Origin: an uncultured Bacteroidaceae bacterium
GTDB taxonomy: Bacteria > Bacteroidota > Bacteroidia > Bacteroidales > Bacteroidaceae
Direction: 5' to 3'
Assembly: GCA_905234735.1 (NCBI GenBank)
Contig: CAJOJA010000003.1
Coordinates: 62,001-126,000, forward strand
Length of the DNA: 64,000 nucleotides
Shown: positions 9,468 through 19,900 of the stretch, piece after piece
How positions within the stretch are numbered: position 1 is the stretch's first letter
How the letters are laid out: the number at the start of each line of letters is the position of its first letter
Made by a program: the position numbers and the translations under genes
The notes under the pieces: model-generated
The model's database searches: none
Seen by the model: the letters and a program-made list of their open reading frames with translations, nothing else
What the model was told of the DNA's origin: nothing

Positions 9468-11687
9468 TTATCGGATGAACAGGAGTTCGCGATACTTGGG
9501 CAGTGGCCAGAGGGCATCGTCGACGATGAGTTCGAGTTTGTCAATCTGTCGACGGATGGTATCGAGCATTGGGGCGATGGTGTCGTGATAGGCAATAGCC
9601 TTCTGGTGCTCGTCCTCGATTTTGTTGGCAACCTTGCGGGCGGCAACAAGTTCTTCGACCTGTGTCTCGATGGTGGCCGTGCGCTGTGCAATGTCCTCGA
9701 TGAGCTTGAGGTTGCGGGCGTTGAGTGCAGCGGCTTTCTCGGTGGGGAAGACGGTGCTCATGCGTTCCACGTTGCGAAGGAGTTGGCTCTGGTAGCTGGT
9801 GGCTACGGGGATGATGTGGTTCATCGAGAGGTCGCCAAGCACGCGGGCCTCAATCTGAATCTTCTTGGTGTAGGTCTCCCACTTCACTTCGTTGCGTGCT
9901 TCGAGTTCCTTCTTTGTCATCACGCCCAGGCTTTCGAACATCTGAACGCTGTCGGCATCGAGATAACGCTCGAAGATGATGGGGCAGGAGGTTTCCGTGT
10001 CTAGTCCACGCTTGGCGGCTTCTGCCTTCCATTCGTCGCTGTAGCCGTTGCCGTCGAAGCGGATAGGCTTGCAGGTTTTGATGTCCTCGCGCAGGACATC
10101 GATGATGGCGTGGAAGGTGGCGCTGTGCTCGCTGTTTTCGAAGTCCTTGGCTGTCTGGGCAATACGGGCATCCACACGTTTCTTGAAACTGACGAGGGCC
10201 TCTGCCACAGCGGCGTTCAGCGTGATCATGGCGCTGGCACAGTTGGCCTCACTGCCCACGGCGCGGAACTCGAAACGGTTGCCTGTGAAGGCGAAGGGAC
10301 TGGTGCGGTTGCGGTCGGTGTTGTCGATGAGCAGCTCGGGGATTTCAGGGATGTCGAGTTTCATGCCCTGTTTGCCGTCCATCGAGAAAAGGTCCTCCTT
10401 GTCGGCTTTCTCGATGTGGTCGAGCAGTTCGCTGAGCTGTTTGCCGAGGAAGCTGGAAATGATGGCTGGAGGAGCCTCGTTGGCACCCAGACGGTGGGCG
10501 TTGGTGGCACTCATGATGCTGGCCTTGAGAAGTCCGTTGTGCTTATATACACCCATCAGAGTCTCCACGATGAATGTGGCGAAGCGCAGGTTCTGCTCTG
10601 CCGTCTTGCCTGGAGCGTGAAGTAGCACGCCTGTGTCGGTTGAGAGGCTCCAGTTGTTGTGCTTGCCGCTTCCGTTGATGCCTGCGAAGGGCTTTTCGTG
10701 CAGCAGGGCACGGAACCCATGTTTGCGGGCCACGCGCTTCATGAGCGACATCAGTAGCATGTTGTGGTCTACGGCTAGGTTAGTGTCCTCGAAGATGGGA
10801 GCCACCTCGAACTGGTTGGGAGCCACCTCGTTGTGACGCGTCTTGCAGGGGATGCCCAGTTCCAACGCCTGAATCTCGAGGTCGCGCATGAAGGCAGCCA
10901 CACGTTCGGGAATGGAGCCGAAGTAGTGGTCGTCCATCTGCTGGTTCTTGGCAGAGTCATGACCCATCAACGTGCGACCCGTGAGCAGCAGGTCAGGACG
11001 GGCGGCATAGAGACCTTCGTCCACAAGGAAATATTCCTGTTCCCAACCGAGGTTGCTTGTCACTTTCTTTACGGCAGGGTCGAAGTAGTGGCACACCTCT
11101 GTGGCAGCCACATTCACGGCCTTCAGAGCACGCAGAAGCGGGGCCTTGTAGTCGAGCGATTCACCACTGTAAGAGATAAACACAGTGGGGATGATGAGTG
11201 TGTCGTCGATGATGAAGACGGGGCTCGTGGGGTCCCAGGCCGAATAGCCTCTGGCCTCGAAGGTAGAGCGTATGCCGCCGCTGGGGAACGACGAGGCATC
11301 GGGTTCCTGCTGCACGAGCAGTTTACCGCTGAACTCCTCAATCATACCACCCTTATGGTCGTGTTCGATAAATGAGTCGTGCTTTTCGGCTGTGCCTTCG
11401 GTCAACGGTTGGAACCAGTGCGTATAGTGTGTCACACCGTTTTCCTTGGCCCACTGCATCATGCCGGCTGCCACAGCATCGGCTACTTTGCGGTCCAGAC
11501 CGGCGCCATTGTCGATGACGTCAATCATCTGTTCATAGACGTCCTTGGGCAGATACTTGTACATTTTCTCACGGTTGAAGACATGCTTGCCAAAATACTC
11601 GCAAGGTCTTTCACTGGGTGCTTCTACGTCAAGAGGCTTCTTCTTGAATGCCTCACCGACAACTTGAAATCTTAAATCGTTTGCCAT
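9468..11687 (-). CDS. glnN: Glutamine synthetase type III
   Basis: 739 aa; HYTHWFQPLTEGTAEKHDSF, NQFEVAPIFEDTNLAVDHN, NRTSPFAFTGNRFEFRAVGS. Confidence 0.93.
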   Translation of the reverse strand: MANDLRFQVVGEAFKKKPLDVEAPSERPCEYFGKHVFNREKMYKYLPKDVYEQMIDVIDNGAGLDRKVADAVAAGMMQWAKENGVTHYTHWFQPLTEGTAEKHDSFIEHDHKGGMIEEFSGKLLVQQEPDASSFPSGGIRSTFEARGYSAWDPTSPVFIIDDTLIIPTVFISYSGESLDYKAPLLRALKAVNVAATEVCHYFDPAVKKVTSNLGWEQEYFLVDEGLYAARPDLLLTGRTLMGHDSAKNQQMDDHYFGSIPERVAAFMRDLEIQALELGIPCKTRHNEVAPNQFEVAPIFEDTNLAVDHNMLLMSLMKRVARKHGFRALLHEKPFAGINGSGKHNNWSLSTDTGVLLHAPGKTAEQNLRFATFIVETLMGVYKHNGLLKASIMSATNAHRLGANEAPPAIISSFLGKQLSELLDHIEKADKEDLFSMDGKQGMKLDIPEIPELLIDNTDRNRTSPFAFTGNRFEFRAVGSEANCASAMITLNAAVAEALVSFKKRVDARIAQTAKDFENSEHSATFHAIIDVLREDIKTCKPIRFDGNGYSDEWKAEAAKRGLDTETSCPIIFERYLDADSVQMFESLGVMTKKELEARNEVKWETYTKKIQIEARVLGDLSMNHIIPVATSYQSQLLRNVERMSTVFPTEKAAALNARNLKLIEDIAQRTATIETQVEELVAARKVANKIEDEHQKAIAYHDTIAPMLDTIRRQIDKLELIVDDALWPLPKYRELLFIR

Positions 11688-11707
11688 AATTGTAATCTTT
11701 TATGGGG

Positions 11708-12928
11708 TTAATAAATTTGTTTTATTCTCTCTAATGCTTCAATTGTTCTTTCGCGCTGTCCGAAAGCTGTGAGGCGGACAAAACCTTCTCCGGAAGGACC
11801 AAAGCCGACGCCTGGGGTGCAAACGACATGGGCCTGATGTAAAAGTTCGTCGAAGAAGGCCCAACTGCTCCCCTCGGCCTTTGAAGAGAGGGTAGGGGTG
11901 AGGCTTGGCACACGTACCCATAAGTAGGGCGCATCGTCGCCGCCATAAACCTGCAGTCCGATGGTTTGCAGCGTCTGCTTCATCATACGCGCGTTTTCCA
12001 TATAATAATGTATGGTTGCGCTTGTCTGCACCATACCTTCGGGGGTGTAGATGGCTTCGGCTGCACGTTGACTAAGGTAGCTCGTGCCGTTGAACTTGGT
12101 GCACTGTCTACGGTTCCATAGCGGGTTTAACTTCGCACGGCTGCCGTCGGCACTTCTCCCCACTACCTCCTTAGGTATGACGGTATAGCCGCAACGTATG
12201 CCCGTGAAACCTGCGGTTTTGGAATAGCTATGAAATTCTATGGCACACTCTCTGGCACCGGGAATCTCGTAGATGCTGTGGGGTATGTTGTCACTTTGGA
12301 TGAAGGCTTCATAGGCAGCATCGTACAGGATGAGAGCTTCGTTCCGGAGAGCATAGTTGACCCACTGCCATAGTTCTTTGTACGTGAGCGTCGTGCCCGT
12401 GGGGTTATTGGGATAGCAGAGGTAGATGACATCAACGTGCTGGCGAGGAAGTTCCGGAACAAAATTGTTCTCCGGCGTACAGGGCAGACAGACAATATGC
12501 CTTCCTGCCATCATGTTGGCATCAGTGTACACGGGATAAACAGGGTCCGTGACGGCGATGGTGTTGTTCTTGCCGAGTAGTTCCTGGAAGTTGCCCGTGT
12601 CACTCTTGGCGCCGTCGTTGACGAATATATCGTCAAGGTCGATGGGAATGCCGCAGTCGAGGAAGTCGTTCTTTCGTATGGCCTCGCGCAGAAAACTGTA
12701 CCCCTGTTCAGGCCCATAGCCGCGAAAACTGTTTGCCGTCGCCATCTCGTCCGTAGCCTTGTGCAGGGCTTCTATGACGGCAGGACATAGCGGCTGAGTC
12801 ACATCGCCGATGCCCAGCGAAATGATGTCGGCCTCGGGATGTTCTGTCTTATAGGCAGAAACCTTCTTGGCAACGTCAGCAAACAGATAGTTGCTGCTGA
12901 GGTTTAGGAAATTGTCGTTTATTCTCAT
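11708..12928 (-). CDS. dapL: LL-diaminopimelate aminotransferase
   Basis: YPNNPTGTTLTYKELWQWVNYAL, SYSKTAGFTGIRCGYTVIP, GFGPSGEGFVRLTAFGQRE. Confidence 0.95.
   Translation of the reverse strand: MRINDNFLNLSSNYLFADVAKKVSAYKTEHPEADIISLGIGDVTQPLCPAVIEALHKATDEMATANSFRGYGPEQGYSFLREAIRKNDFLDCGIPIDLDDIFVNDGAKSDTGNFQELLGKNNTIAVTDPVYPVYTDANMMAGRHIVCLPCTPENNFVPELPRQHVDVIYLCYPNNPTGTTLTYKELWQWVNYALRNEALILYDAAYEAFIQSDNIPHSIYEIPGARECAIEFHSYSKTAGFTGIRCGYTVIPKEVVGRSADGSRAKLNPLWNRRQCTKFNGTSYLSQRAAEAIYTPEGMVQTSATIHYYMENARMMKQTLQTIGLQVYGGDDAPYLWVRVPSLTPTLSSKAEGSSWAFFDELLHQAHVVCTPGVGFGPSGEGFVRLTAFGQRERTIEALERIKQIY
11867..11905. repeat. GC-rich semi-palindromic microrepeat inside dapL
   Basis: gctcccctcggcctttgaagagagggtaggggtgaggct; encodes SLTPTLSSKAEGSS in frame. 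Confidence 0.6.
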
Positions 12929-12958
12929 TACTCTATCTTTTTTAACTCCATCACTTCT

Positions 12959-13783
12959 TCACTTCCTCACTTCTATCTCCCCCTCAAAGACAAATTCTGC
13001 CGGGCCGGTCATGTAGATGGTATCCTCAAACCATTTCCATTCGATGTCGAGTGCCCCTCCATCCATGATGATGTGCGAACAACGTCCGCTGCGTCCTGTT
13101 ATGTATGCTGCCACAGCAGTGGCGCAAGCCCCTGTGCCACAAGCCATGGTGATACCACTTCCGCGTTCCCAGACGCGCATTCGAATGCCGCCAGGACGCA
13201 TTTCGGCAAATTCGATGTTGCAGCGTTCTGGGAAACACGGATGGTGCTCGAGTCGTGAGCCCTCTGTGGCAATGTCTATGGCGGAGATGTCCTCTACAAA
13301 GACGACATAGTGAGGATTGCCCATGCACACGAAGGTGCCGTCGGGAAGGGGTTCTTCGCTGGGCGTGAACTGTTTTTCGTTCTTCAGTGAAGGTGTCCCC
13401 ATATCAACGGTGACGGACTCGACCTTATGGGTCGACGGGTCAACCTGAAGCTGCAGCTCTTTGATGCCAGAACGGGTTTGCAGTCGGATGTACTTCTGGC
13501 TGGTGAGCCCGCGCTCGTACACATACTTTCCGATGCATCGGCTGGCGTTGCCACACATCATGGCCTCCGACCCATCGGCATTGAAGATACGCATCCCAAA
13601 GTCTACTTCGGGAGAAGTCGACCGTTCGATGAGCACCAGGCCGTCCGAGCCGATGCCCTTGTGGCGGTCGCTCCAGGCGACGGCTGCAGCCACAGGGTCG
13701 GCAATGGGATAGCGCGATGCATCGACGTAGATGTAGTCGTTGCCGCAACCGTGCATCTTGGTGAAACGGATAGTGTGTGACAT
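12959..13783 (-). CDS. dapF: Diaminopimelate epimerase
   Basis: [52 protein letters not shown]. Confidence 0.96.
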   Translation of the reverse strand: MSHTIRFTKMHGCGNDYIYVDASRYPIADPVAAAVAWSDRHKGIGSDGLVLIERSTSPEVDFGMRIFNADGSEAMMCGNASRCIGKYVYERGLTSQKYIRLQTRSGIKELQLQVDPSTHKVESVTVDMGTPSLKNEKQFTPSEEPLPDGTFVCMGNPHYVVFVEDISAIDIATEGSRLEHHPCFPERCNIEFAEMRPGGIRMRVWERGSGITMACGTGACATAVAAYITGRSGRCSHIIMDGGALDIEWKWFEDTIYMTGPAEFVFEGEIEVRK

Positions 13784-13798
13784 AGGGGACTGTGTGAT

Positions 13799-15220
13799 TT
13801 ATTGAGACGAATGGGTGTTGAGATAATCTGCAACCTTCCGGGCTGTTTGCCTGCCGCTGGCAATGGCACGAACCACCAGGGAAGCTCCGTTGGCAGCATC
13901 GCCGCAGACAAAGACATTAGCAGGATACTCGGGATGCTCCGGCTTCAGGAAGCCCATAGCCAGCAGGACAAGTTCGGCCTTGATGATTTCAGGCTCACCT
14001 GCCTCCACCATGATGGGGCGCCCGGCCCCCTGAAGGGTGGAAGCCGGCTTCCAGTCGATGGGCTGAACCCTTACACCAGTGACGTGACCGTTCTCTCCTA
14101 GGAACTCCAGTGTGTTAATGTTCCACCGTCGGGTACACCCCTCTTCGTGACTACTGGTAGTCTTCAGCACGACGGGCCAGTTGGGCCAAGGTGTGTTGGG
14201 ATTGTGGCCAACGGGAGGCTTGGGCATGATTTCTATCTGCGTCACACTCTTGCAGCCCTGACGATGGGCCGTACCGATGCAATCCGACCCTGTATCGCCC
14301 CCACCTATCACAAGAACATCCTTGTCCTTGGCTGTGACGCGCTCCTCGTCGGGGAATGTCGCACCAGCCAACACACGGTTCTGCTGTGCAAGCAGCTCCA
14401 GCGCCAGATGTACACCCTTCAGTTCCCGGCCGGGAACCTTCAAGTCTCTTGCGACAGGGGTGCCTGATGCCATCACGATGGCATCAAATTGACAATTGAT
14501 AATTGATAATTGACAGTTATTATCAGCAGAACCATTATCAATTGTCAATTTTCCATTATCAATTGCTACGGCACAGCCGTAGATAAACTCTATGCCTTCT
14601 TGCTCCATGACCTCAATCCTTCTGTCAATTATTCTTTTGTTGAGTTTGAAGTTGGGGATACCATAACGAAGGAGTCCGCCAGCTGCCTCGTTTTTCTCAA
14701 AGACGGTTACAGCATAGCCCATCAGGTTCAGGTCGTTGGCAGCGGCAAGGCCTGCAGGACCTGCACCGATGACTGCCACCCTTTTTCCGTTGCGCCGGGG
14801 ACTTTCAATGGTCACGTAGCCCTCCAGAAAGGCACGTTCGGCAATTGCCGCCTCATTCTCGCGGTTGGTGACGGCTTCGCCAGTGGTATGATACAACACG
14901 CAGGCTTTCTCACAGAGCGCAGGGCAGATGCGTCCCGTGAACTCTGGGAAGGGGTTGGTCATCTTCAGCAGTTTGTATGCGGTTTCCCACTCACCATGAT
15001 ACAGGGCATCGTTCCATTCGGGGTCTTTATTTCCGAGCGGACAAGCCCAATGGCAGAAGGGGACACCGCAGTCCATGCAGCGGCTGGCCTGCTCCTGCCT
15101 GTCTCTTGTATTTAATGTCTGTTCCACCTCGCCAAAGTCGTGAATGCGGTCGTGGACAGGTCTGTATCCAGCCTCCTTGCGGGGAACTGTCAGAAATGCT
15201 TTAGGATTTCCCATATTCAA
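13799..15220 (-). CDS. gltD: Glutamate synthase (NADPH) small subunit
   Basis: CMDCGVPFCHWACPLGN; GAGPAGLAAANDLNLMGYAVTVFEK; GGGDTGSDCIGTAHRQG; overlaps gltB end. Confidence 0.95.
   Translation of the reverse strand: MNMGNPKAFLTVPRKEAGYRPVHDRIHDFGEVEQTLNTRDRQEQASRCMDCGVPFCHWACPLGNKDPEWNDALYHGEWETAYKLLKMTNPFPEFTGRICPALCEKACVLYHTTGEAVTNRENEAAIAERAFLEGYVTIESPRRNGKRVAVIGAGPAGLAAANDLNLMGYAVTVFEKNEAAGGLLRYGIPNFKLNKRIIDRRIEVMEQEGIEFIYGCAVAIDNGKLTIDNGSADNNCQLSIINCQFDAIVMASGTPVARDLKVPGRELKGVHLALELLAQQNRVLAGATFPDEERVTAKDKDVLVIGGGDTGSDCIGTAHRQGCKSVTQIEIMPKPPVGHNPNTPWPNWPVVLKTTSSHEEGCTRRWNINTLEFLGENGHVTGVRVQPIDWKPASTLQGAGRPIMVEAGEPEIIKAELVLLAMGFLKPEHPEYPANVFVCGDAANGASLVVRAIASGRQTARKVADYLNTHSSQ
14487..14567. 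repeat. AATTGATAATTGACAATTG-type microrepeats with a 16-bp perfect inverted repeat inside gltD
   Basis: ATTGACAATTGATAAT (14488-14503) and ATTATCAATTGTCAAT (14534-14549). Confidence 0.85.
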
Positions 15221-18200
15221 TAGTCTCTTTGGATGTTTGCAATTTTTTCTTGAAGCTTCTTGTTCTGTTCCTCCTGAAGGACACGTTTATACTCGATGGG
15301 AACAACCTGGACAAAGTCCTCCACGTTGCGGTTCCAGTCGTCCAGCATGCGTCCGGCCATGGCAGACCCGGTGTGCAGATAGTGCTGACGGATGAGTTCC
15401 AACAGTTCCTTGCGATGCGAGGCTTCCTCTACGAGATTAATTTCCACCATATCCATATTGCAGAAGTAGTCGAACGTGTGGTCGGGGTCATAGACATAAG
15501 CCACACCGCCACTCATGCCGGCGGCAAAGTTGCGGCCCGTCTTGCCCAGAACCACCACACGGCCTCCCGTCATGTATTCGCAACAGTGGTCGCCTGCGCC
15601 TTCCACGACGGCTATGGCGCCGGAGTTGCGCACGGCAAAGCGCTCACCCACACGACCATTCACATACAGCTCTCCGCTGGTGGCTCCGTACAGGCCCGTG
15701 TTGCCGGCAATGATGTTGTCCTCGGCACGGAAGTCGGCATCGCGCCTTGCGGGAGGCAGAATGCTGATGCGACCACCCGAAAGGCCTTTGCCGAAGTAGT
15801 CGTTGGTCTCGCCCTCAAGCCTGATGTCCAGACCCCTTACGGCAAAGGCGCCAAACGACTGGCCCGCCGACCCCTTGAATTTGATGTTGATGGTGCTGTC
15901 GGGCAGACCTGCCTCGCCGTACTTCCTCGCAATCACACCCGAAAGCATGGTGCAGGCGGCGCGGTCGGTATTCTTGATGGCAAAGTCGAGAGTGACTTCT
16001 TCCTGATTGTCGATAGCCCTCTGTGCAGCAGCCACGATTTCTTCGTCCTTGACACCGCCAACCTTCGTAAACTGACCGCGGTCCCAGTAGAGGGGCTTGT
16101 CACTTTCGGGTTTGTACAGCAGACGGGCAAAGTCGATGGTCCTCTGCTTGTCGGTGGCGTTGGCAGTGTGCACCTCAATGAGTTCCGTGTGCCCGATGAT
16201 TTCCTTGAGGCTATGCACACCCATTTCAGACAGGTATTCTCTTACCTGCTCGGCCAGGAACGTGAAGAAATTCACCACATATTCGGCCCTGCCCAGGAAG
16301 CGGGCCCGGAGGCGTTCGTCCTGCGTAGCCACACCCACAGGACAGGTGTTGGTGTTGCACTTGCGCATCATCACACAGCCCAGTACAATCAAGGGCAGCG
16401 TACCGAACGAGAACTCGTCGGCACCCAGCATGGCCATGATGACGACATCCTTGGCCGTCTTCAACTGACCGTCGGTCTGCAGTCGGACCTGGTTGCGCAG
16501 ACCGTTAATGACCAGCGTCTGCTGCGTTTCGGCCAGACCTATCTCAGGTGAGATGCCGGCAAAGCGCATGCTGCTGGCAGGACTGGCTCCTGTGCCGCCC
16601 TCGGCCCCACTGATGACAATCAGGTCAGCCTTCGCCTTTGCCACACCGGCGGCAATGGTTCCCACACCGCTTTCTGCAACCAACTTCACGCTGACGGCAG
16701 CCGTGGGGTTGATGTTCTTGAGGTCGAAAATCAGCTGTGCCAGGTCCTCAATTGAATAAATGTCATGGTGTGGCGGAGGCGAAATCAGGGATATGCCAGG
16801 GATGGCATTACGCGTCTTGGCGATAATCTCATTCACCTTGAACCCAGGCAACTGACCGCCCTCGCCAGGCTTGGCGCCCTGTGCCACTTTAATCTGTATC
16901 TCCTCGGCATTCACCAGATATTCTGCCGTCACGCCAAAGCGTCCGCTGGCTATCTGCTTGGTCTTGCTGGAGAGTGAAACACCTTCCACATCCGAGTGAT
17001 AGCGGGTATTGTCCTCGCCACCTTCACCCGTATTGCTGCGTGTGCCCAGTTTGTTCATGGCCAAAGCCAACGCCTCATGGGCCTCGATACTCAGGGCGCC
17101 GAAACTCATGGCACCCGTAACAAAGTGCCTTACGATGCTCTCCGCAGGCTCCACTTCCTCCAGGGGTGTGGGCTTTGCGGCCTTCTTGAAACCAAAGAAG
17201 TCGCGAATGAAGATGGGTTTTTCCTTCTCATCCACCATTGCAGACCACTCTTTGAATTTCTTGTACGAACCCAGGCGCGTGGCAATCTGCAAGTTGGCAA
17301 TAGTATCTGGATTCCAGGCATGAAGGATGCCGTCCTTGCGCCAAGAGAACTGACCGTTGTTTCTGAGAGTTGGCGAGTCAACTTGTTTACTCGTCAACTT
17401 GTCAACTTCAAAAGCCTCGTCGTGCAGGCGTATGGCATCGCGGGCAATGTCCGCCAGTCCGATGCCGCCGATGGTGCTGACATCCGTACCGAAATAGCGC
17501 TTCAGCAGGTCTTCGGAAAGGCCGATGCTTTCGAAAATCTTCGCACCGCGATACGAACGGATGGTCGAGATGCCCATCTTCGACATAATCTTCTTTAGCC
17601 CCTTGTCCACAGCCTTGATGTAGTGGGCCTCTGCCGTCGCGTAGTCCTCCTGGATCTTGTGTTTCTTCACCAAATCGTCCAGCACAGCAAAGGTCATGTA
17701 GGGGCATATGGCACTTGCACCATAGCCCAATAGCAGGGCGGCATGCATCACCTCACGAATTTCGCCGCTCTCCACGACGAGGGCGGTCTGTACCCGCTTG
17801 CCCACACCTATCAGATAGTGGTGAACAGCCGAGACTGCCAACAAACTCGGCACCGCAGCGTGCGTCTCGTCGATATCCCTGTCCGAAAGGACGATGTAGT
17901 TCACACCTTCATCTACCGAAGCTTCAGCCTCCTTGCATAGGCCCTCGATGGCCTGACGTAGTCCGCTGGCGCCCAACTTGATGTCGAACAGCATCGCAAG
18001 TTTCTTGGTCTTGAACCCCTTATACCTTATATTACACAGTATGTCGAGTTGTGTGTTCGTCAGCACCGGTTGGGGCAACCTCACCATCTTGCAGTTGCTG
18101 GCATCGGGGGTCAGAATGTTCGTACCCACGGCTCCGATGTATTCTGTCAGACTCATGACGAGTTCCTCACGAATCGGGTCGATGGCAGGGTTTGTGACCT

Positions 18201-19716
18201 GGGCAAACTGCTGGCGGAAGTAGTTGAAGAAGATTTGTGGACGGTCGCTGATGACGGCCAACGGAGTGTCGTTACCCATCGCTGCCACTGGCTCCTGACC
18301 GGCAGTTGCCATCGGGACCACCGTTTTATCGATGTCCTCCTGACCGAAGCCGAAGTTGATGAGCTTGCGTTCATAGTTTTCTACAGAGTTTTCTACATGG
18401 CGACCGCTCTTCAGTTTTTCCAACTGGATGCGGTTGGTCGAGAGCCATTCGCGATAGGGATGTGCCTTAGCGAGCTGCTCCTTGATTTCGCCATCATAGT
18501 ATATTCTGCCCTCTTGCGTGTCGATGAGCAATAACTTACCGGGCTGCAAACGTCCCTTGCTCACAACGTCGCTGGGTTCGAAATCCATTACGCCTACCTC
18601 CGACGCAACGACCATCATGCCGTTCTTCGTAATCGTGTAGCGGCTGGGGCGCAGGCCGTTTCTGTCCAGCATGCCTCCAGCATAGCGACCGTCTGAGAAG
18701 AGCAGTGCGGCAGGCCCGTCCCACGGTTCCATCAGGATGGAGTGGTATTCGTAGAACGCCTTCAAATCCTCGCTAATCGGGTTCTTGTCGTTGAACGACT
18801 CCGGCACCAGGATGGCCATTGCCTGCGGCAGACCGAGTCCGCTCATTGTCAGGAACTCAAACACATTGTCGAGGCTTGCCGAATCGCTCATGCCCTCCTG
18901 TACGATGGGACGTAGATTCTTGATGTCGCCCAGTGCCTCGCTCGAGAGCACACTCTCGCGCGCCTTCATCCAACCGCGGTTGCCTCGGATGGTGTTGATT
19001 TCGCCGTTGTGTGCCAGCAGGCGGAAGGGCTGTGCCAACTTCCACTTGGGGAAGGTGTTGGTAGAGAAACGTGAATGCACCAATGCCAATCCGCTCGTGA
19101 AATAAGGATTGGACAGGTCGGGGAAATAGCGTCTGAGCTGGCCGCTCGTCAGCATGCCCTTGTATACGATGTTCTTGTTTGAAAGAGAGCAGATGTAGAA
19201 ATCCTCATTGCTGACGCGGTTTTCAATCCGCTTCCTTACCTTATATAATATACGCTCAAAAGTTTCAACCCCATCCTCTGAGATGCCCGTCACAAACACT
19301 TGTCTGATTTCGGGTTCCACCTCTTTCGCTCCTACGCCCAATGCTTCCGGACAAGTAGGAACCAAACGCATGTGCATCAGTTGCAAACCTTCGCGTTCCG
19401 TTTCCTCAATCATGATGCTCAGGATGTCCTCCTGCGCCTTAGCATCCTTGGGCAGGAACACCAATCCCGTTCCGTAACGACCCTTCTCAGGCACAGGAAT
19501 CCCCTGTAACAGAATGAACTCGTGTGGAATCTGCACCATGATACCAGCGCCGTCGCCCGTCTTGTCGCGCGTTTCAGCGCCGCGGTGCTCCATATTCTCC
19601 AGCACTTTCAGTGCATTATCCACCAGTTCATGACTCTTCCCGCCGTGGATGTTCACTACCATTCCCACGCCGCAAGCGTCATGTTCATAAGCTTCGTTAT
19701 ACAAACTGCGTCCCAT
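15217..19716 (-). CDS. gltB: Glutamate synthase large subunit
   Basis: EHDACGVGMVVNIHG (class II GATase), HSRFSTNTFPKWKLAQPFRLLAHNGEINT, GEGGQLPGFKVNEIIAKTR; start trimmed to MGRSLYNEAYEHDACGVG. Confidence 0.95.
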   Translation of the reverse strand: MGRSLYNEAYEHDACGVGMVVNIHGGKSHELVDNALKVLENMEHRGAETRDKTGDGAGIMVQIPHEFILLQGIPVPEKGRYGTGLVFLPKDAKAQEDILSIMIEETEREGLQLMHMRLVPTCPEALGVGAKEVEPEIRQVFVTGISEDGVETFERILYKVRKRIENRVSNEDFYICSLSNKNIVYKGMLTSGQLRRYFPDLSNPYFTSGLALVHSRFSTNTFPKWKLAQPFRLLAHNGEINTIRGNRGWMKARESVLSSEALGDIKNLRPIVQEGMSDSASLDNVFEFLTMSGLGLPQAMAILVPESFNDKNPISEDLKAFYEYHSILMEPWDGPAALLFSDGRYAGGMLDRNGLRPSRYTITKNGMMVVASEVGVMDFEPSDVVSKGRLQPGKLLLIDTQEGRIYYDGEIKEQLAKAHPYREWLSTNRIQLEKLKSGRHVENSVENYERKLINFGFGQEDIDKTVVPMATAGQEPVAAMGNDTPLAVISDRPQIFFNYFRQQFAQVTNPAIDPIREELVMSLTEYIGAVGTNILTPDASNCKMVRLPQPVLTNTQLDILCNIRYKGFKTKKLAMLFDIKLGASGLRQAIEGLCKEAEASVDEGVNYIVLSDRDIDETHAAVPSLLAVSAVHHYLIGVGKRVQTALVVESGEIREVMHAALLLGYGASAICPYMTFAVLDDLVKKHKIQEDYATAEAHYIKAVDKGLKKIMSKMGISTIRSYRGAKIFESIGLSEDLLKRYFGTDVSTIGGIGLADIARDAIRLHDEAFEVDKLTSKQVDSPTLRNNGQFSWRKDGILHAWNPDTIANLQIATRLGSYKKFKEWSAMVDEKEKPIFIRDFFGFKKAAKPTPLEEVEPAESIVRHFVTGAMSFGALSIEAHEALALAMNKLGTRSNTGEGGEDNTRYHSDVEGVSLSSKTKQIASGRFGVTAEYLVNAEEIQIKVAQGAKPGEGGQLPGFKVNEIIAKTRNAIPGISLISPPPHHDIYSIEDLAQLIFDLKNINPTAAVSVKLVAESGVGTIAAGVAKAKADLIVISGAEGGTGASPASSMRFAGISPEIGLAETQQTLVINGLRNQVRLQTDGQLKTAKDVVIMAMLGADEFSFGTLPLIVLGCVMMRKCNTNTCPVGVATQDERLRARFLGRAEYVVNFFTFLAEQVREYLSEMGVHSLKEIIGHTELIEVHTANATDKQRTIDFARLLYKPESDKPLYWDRGQFTKVGGVKDEEIVAAAQRAIDNQEEVTLDFAIKNTDRAACTMLSGVIARKYGEAGLPDSTINIKFKGSAGQSFGAFAVRGLDIRLEGETNDYFGKGLSGGRISILPPARRDADFRAEDNIIAGNTGLYGATSGELYVNGRVGERFAVRNSGAIAVVEGAGDHCCEYMTGGRVVVLGKTGRNFAAGMSGGVAYVYDPDHTFDYFCNMDMVEINLVEEASHRKELLELIRQHYLHTGSAMAGRMLDDWNRNVEDFVQVVPIEYKRVLQEEQNKKLQEKIANIQRDY
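17366..17410. repeat. GTCAACTTGT-type microrepeat inside gltB
   Basis: gagttggcgagtcaacttgtttactcgtcaacttgtcaacttc; encodes EVDKLTSKQVDSPT. Confidence 0.6.
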
Positions 19717-19875
19717 AAATGAATTATTGTAATAATAATATTGAATTTTATAACATTTTGTCATCAAGACAATGCAAAGTTAAACATTTTGACAATAATC
19801 GCAACAACAAAATGATATTATTTTTGTAAAACAGGCGAAATTCTTGATTTATGTCAATAAAGTTTCAGATTATTG

Positions 19876-19900
19876 TGACAAAATGATGCGTATTTTGTCA
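19876..19900. promoter_or_regulatory. Perfect 9-bp inverted repeat in the gltB / P-II divergent intergenic region
   Basis: TGACAAAAT-gatgcgt-ATTTTGTCA, next to a TAATTTTG -7-like box at 19909-19916. Confidence 0.6.
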
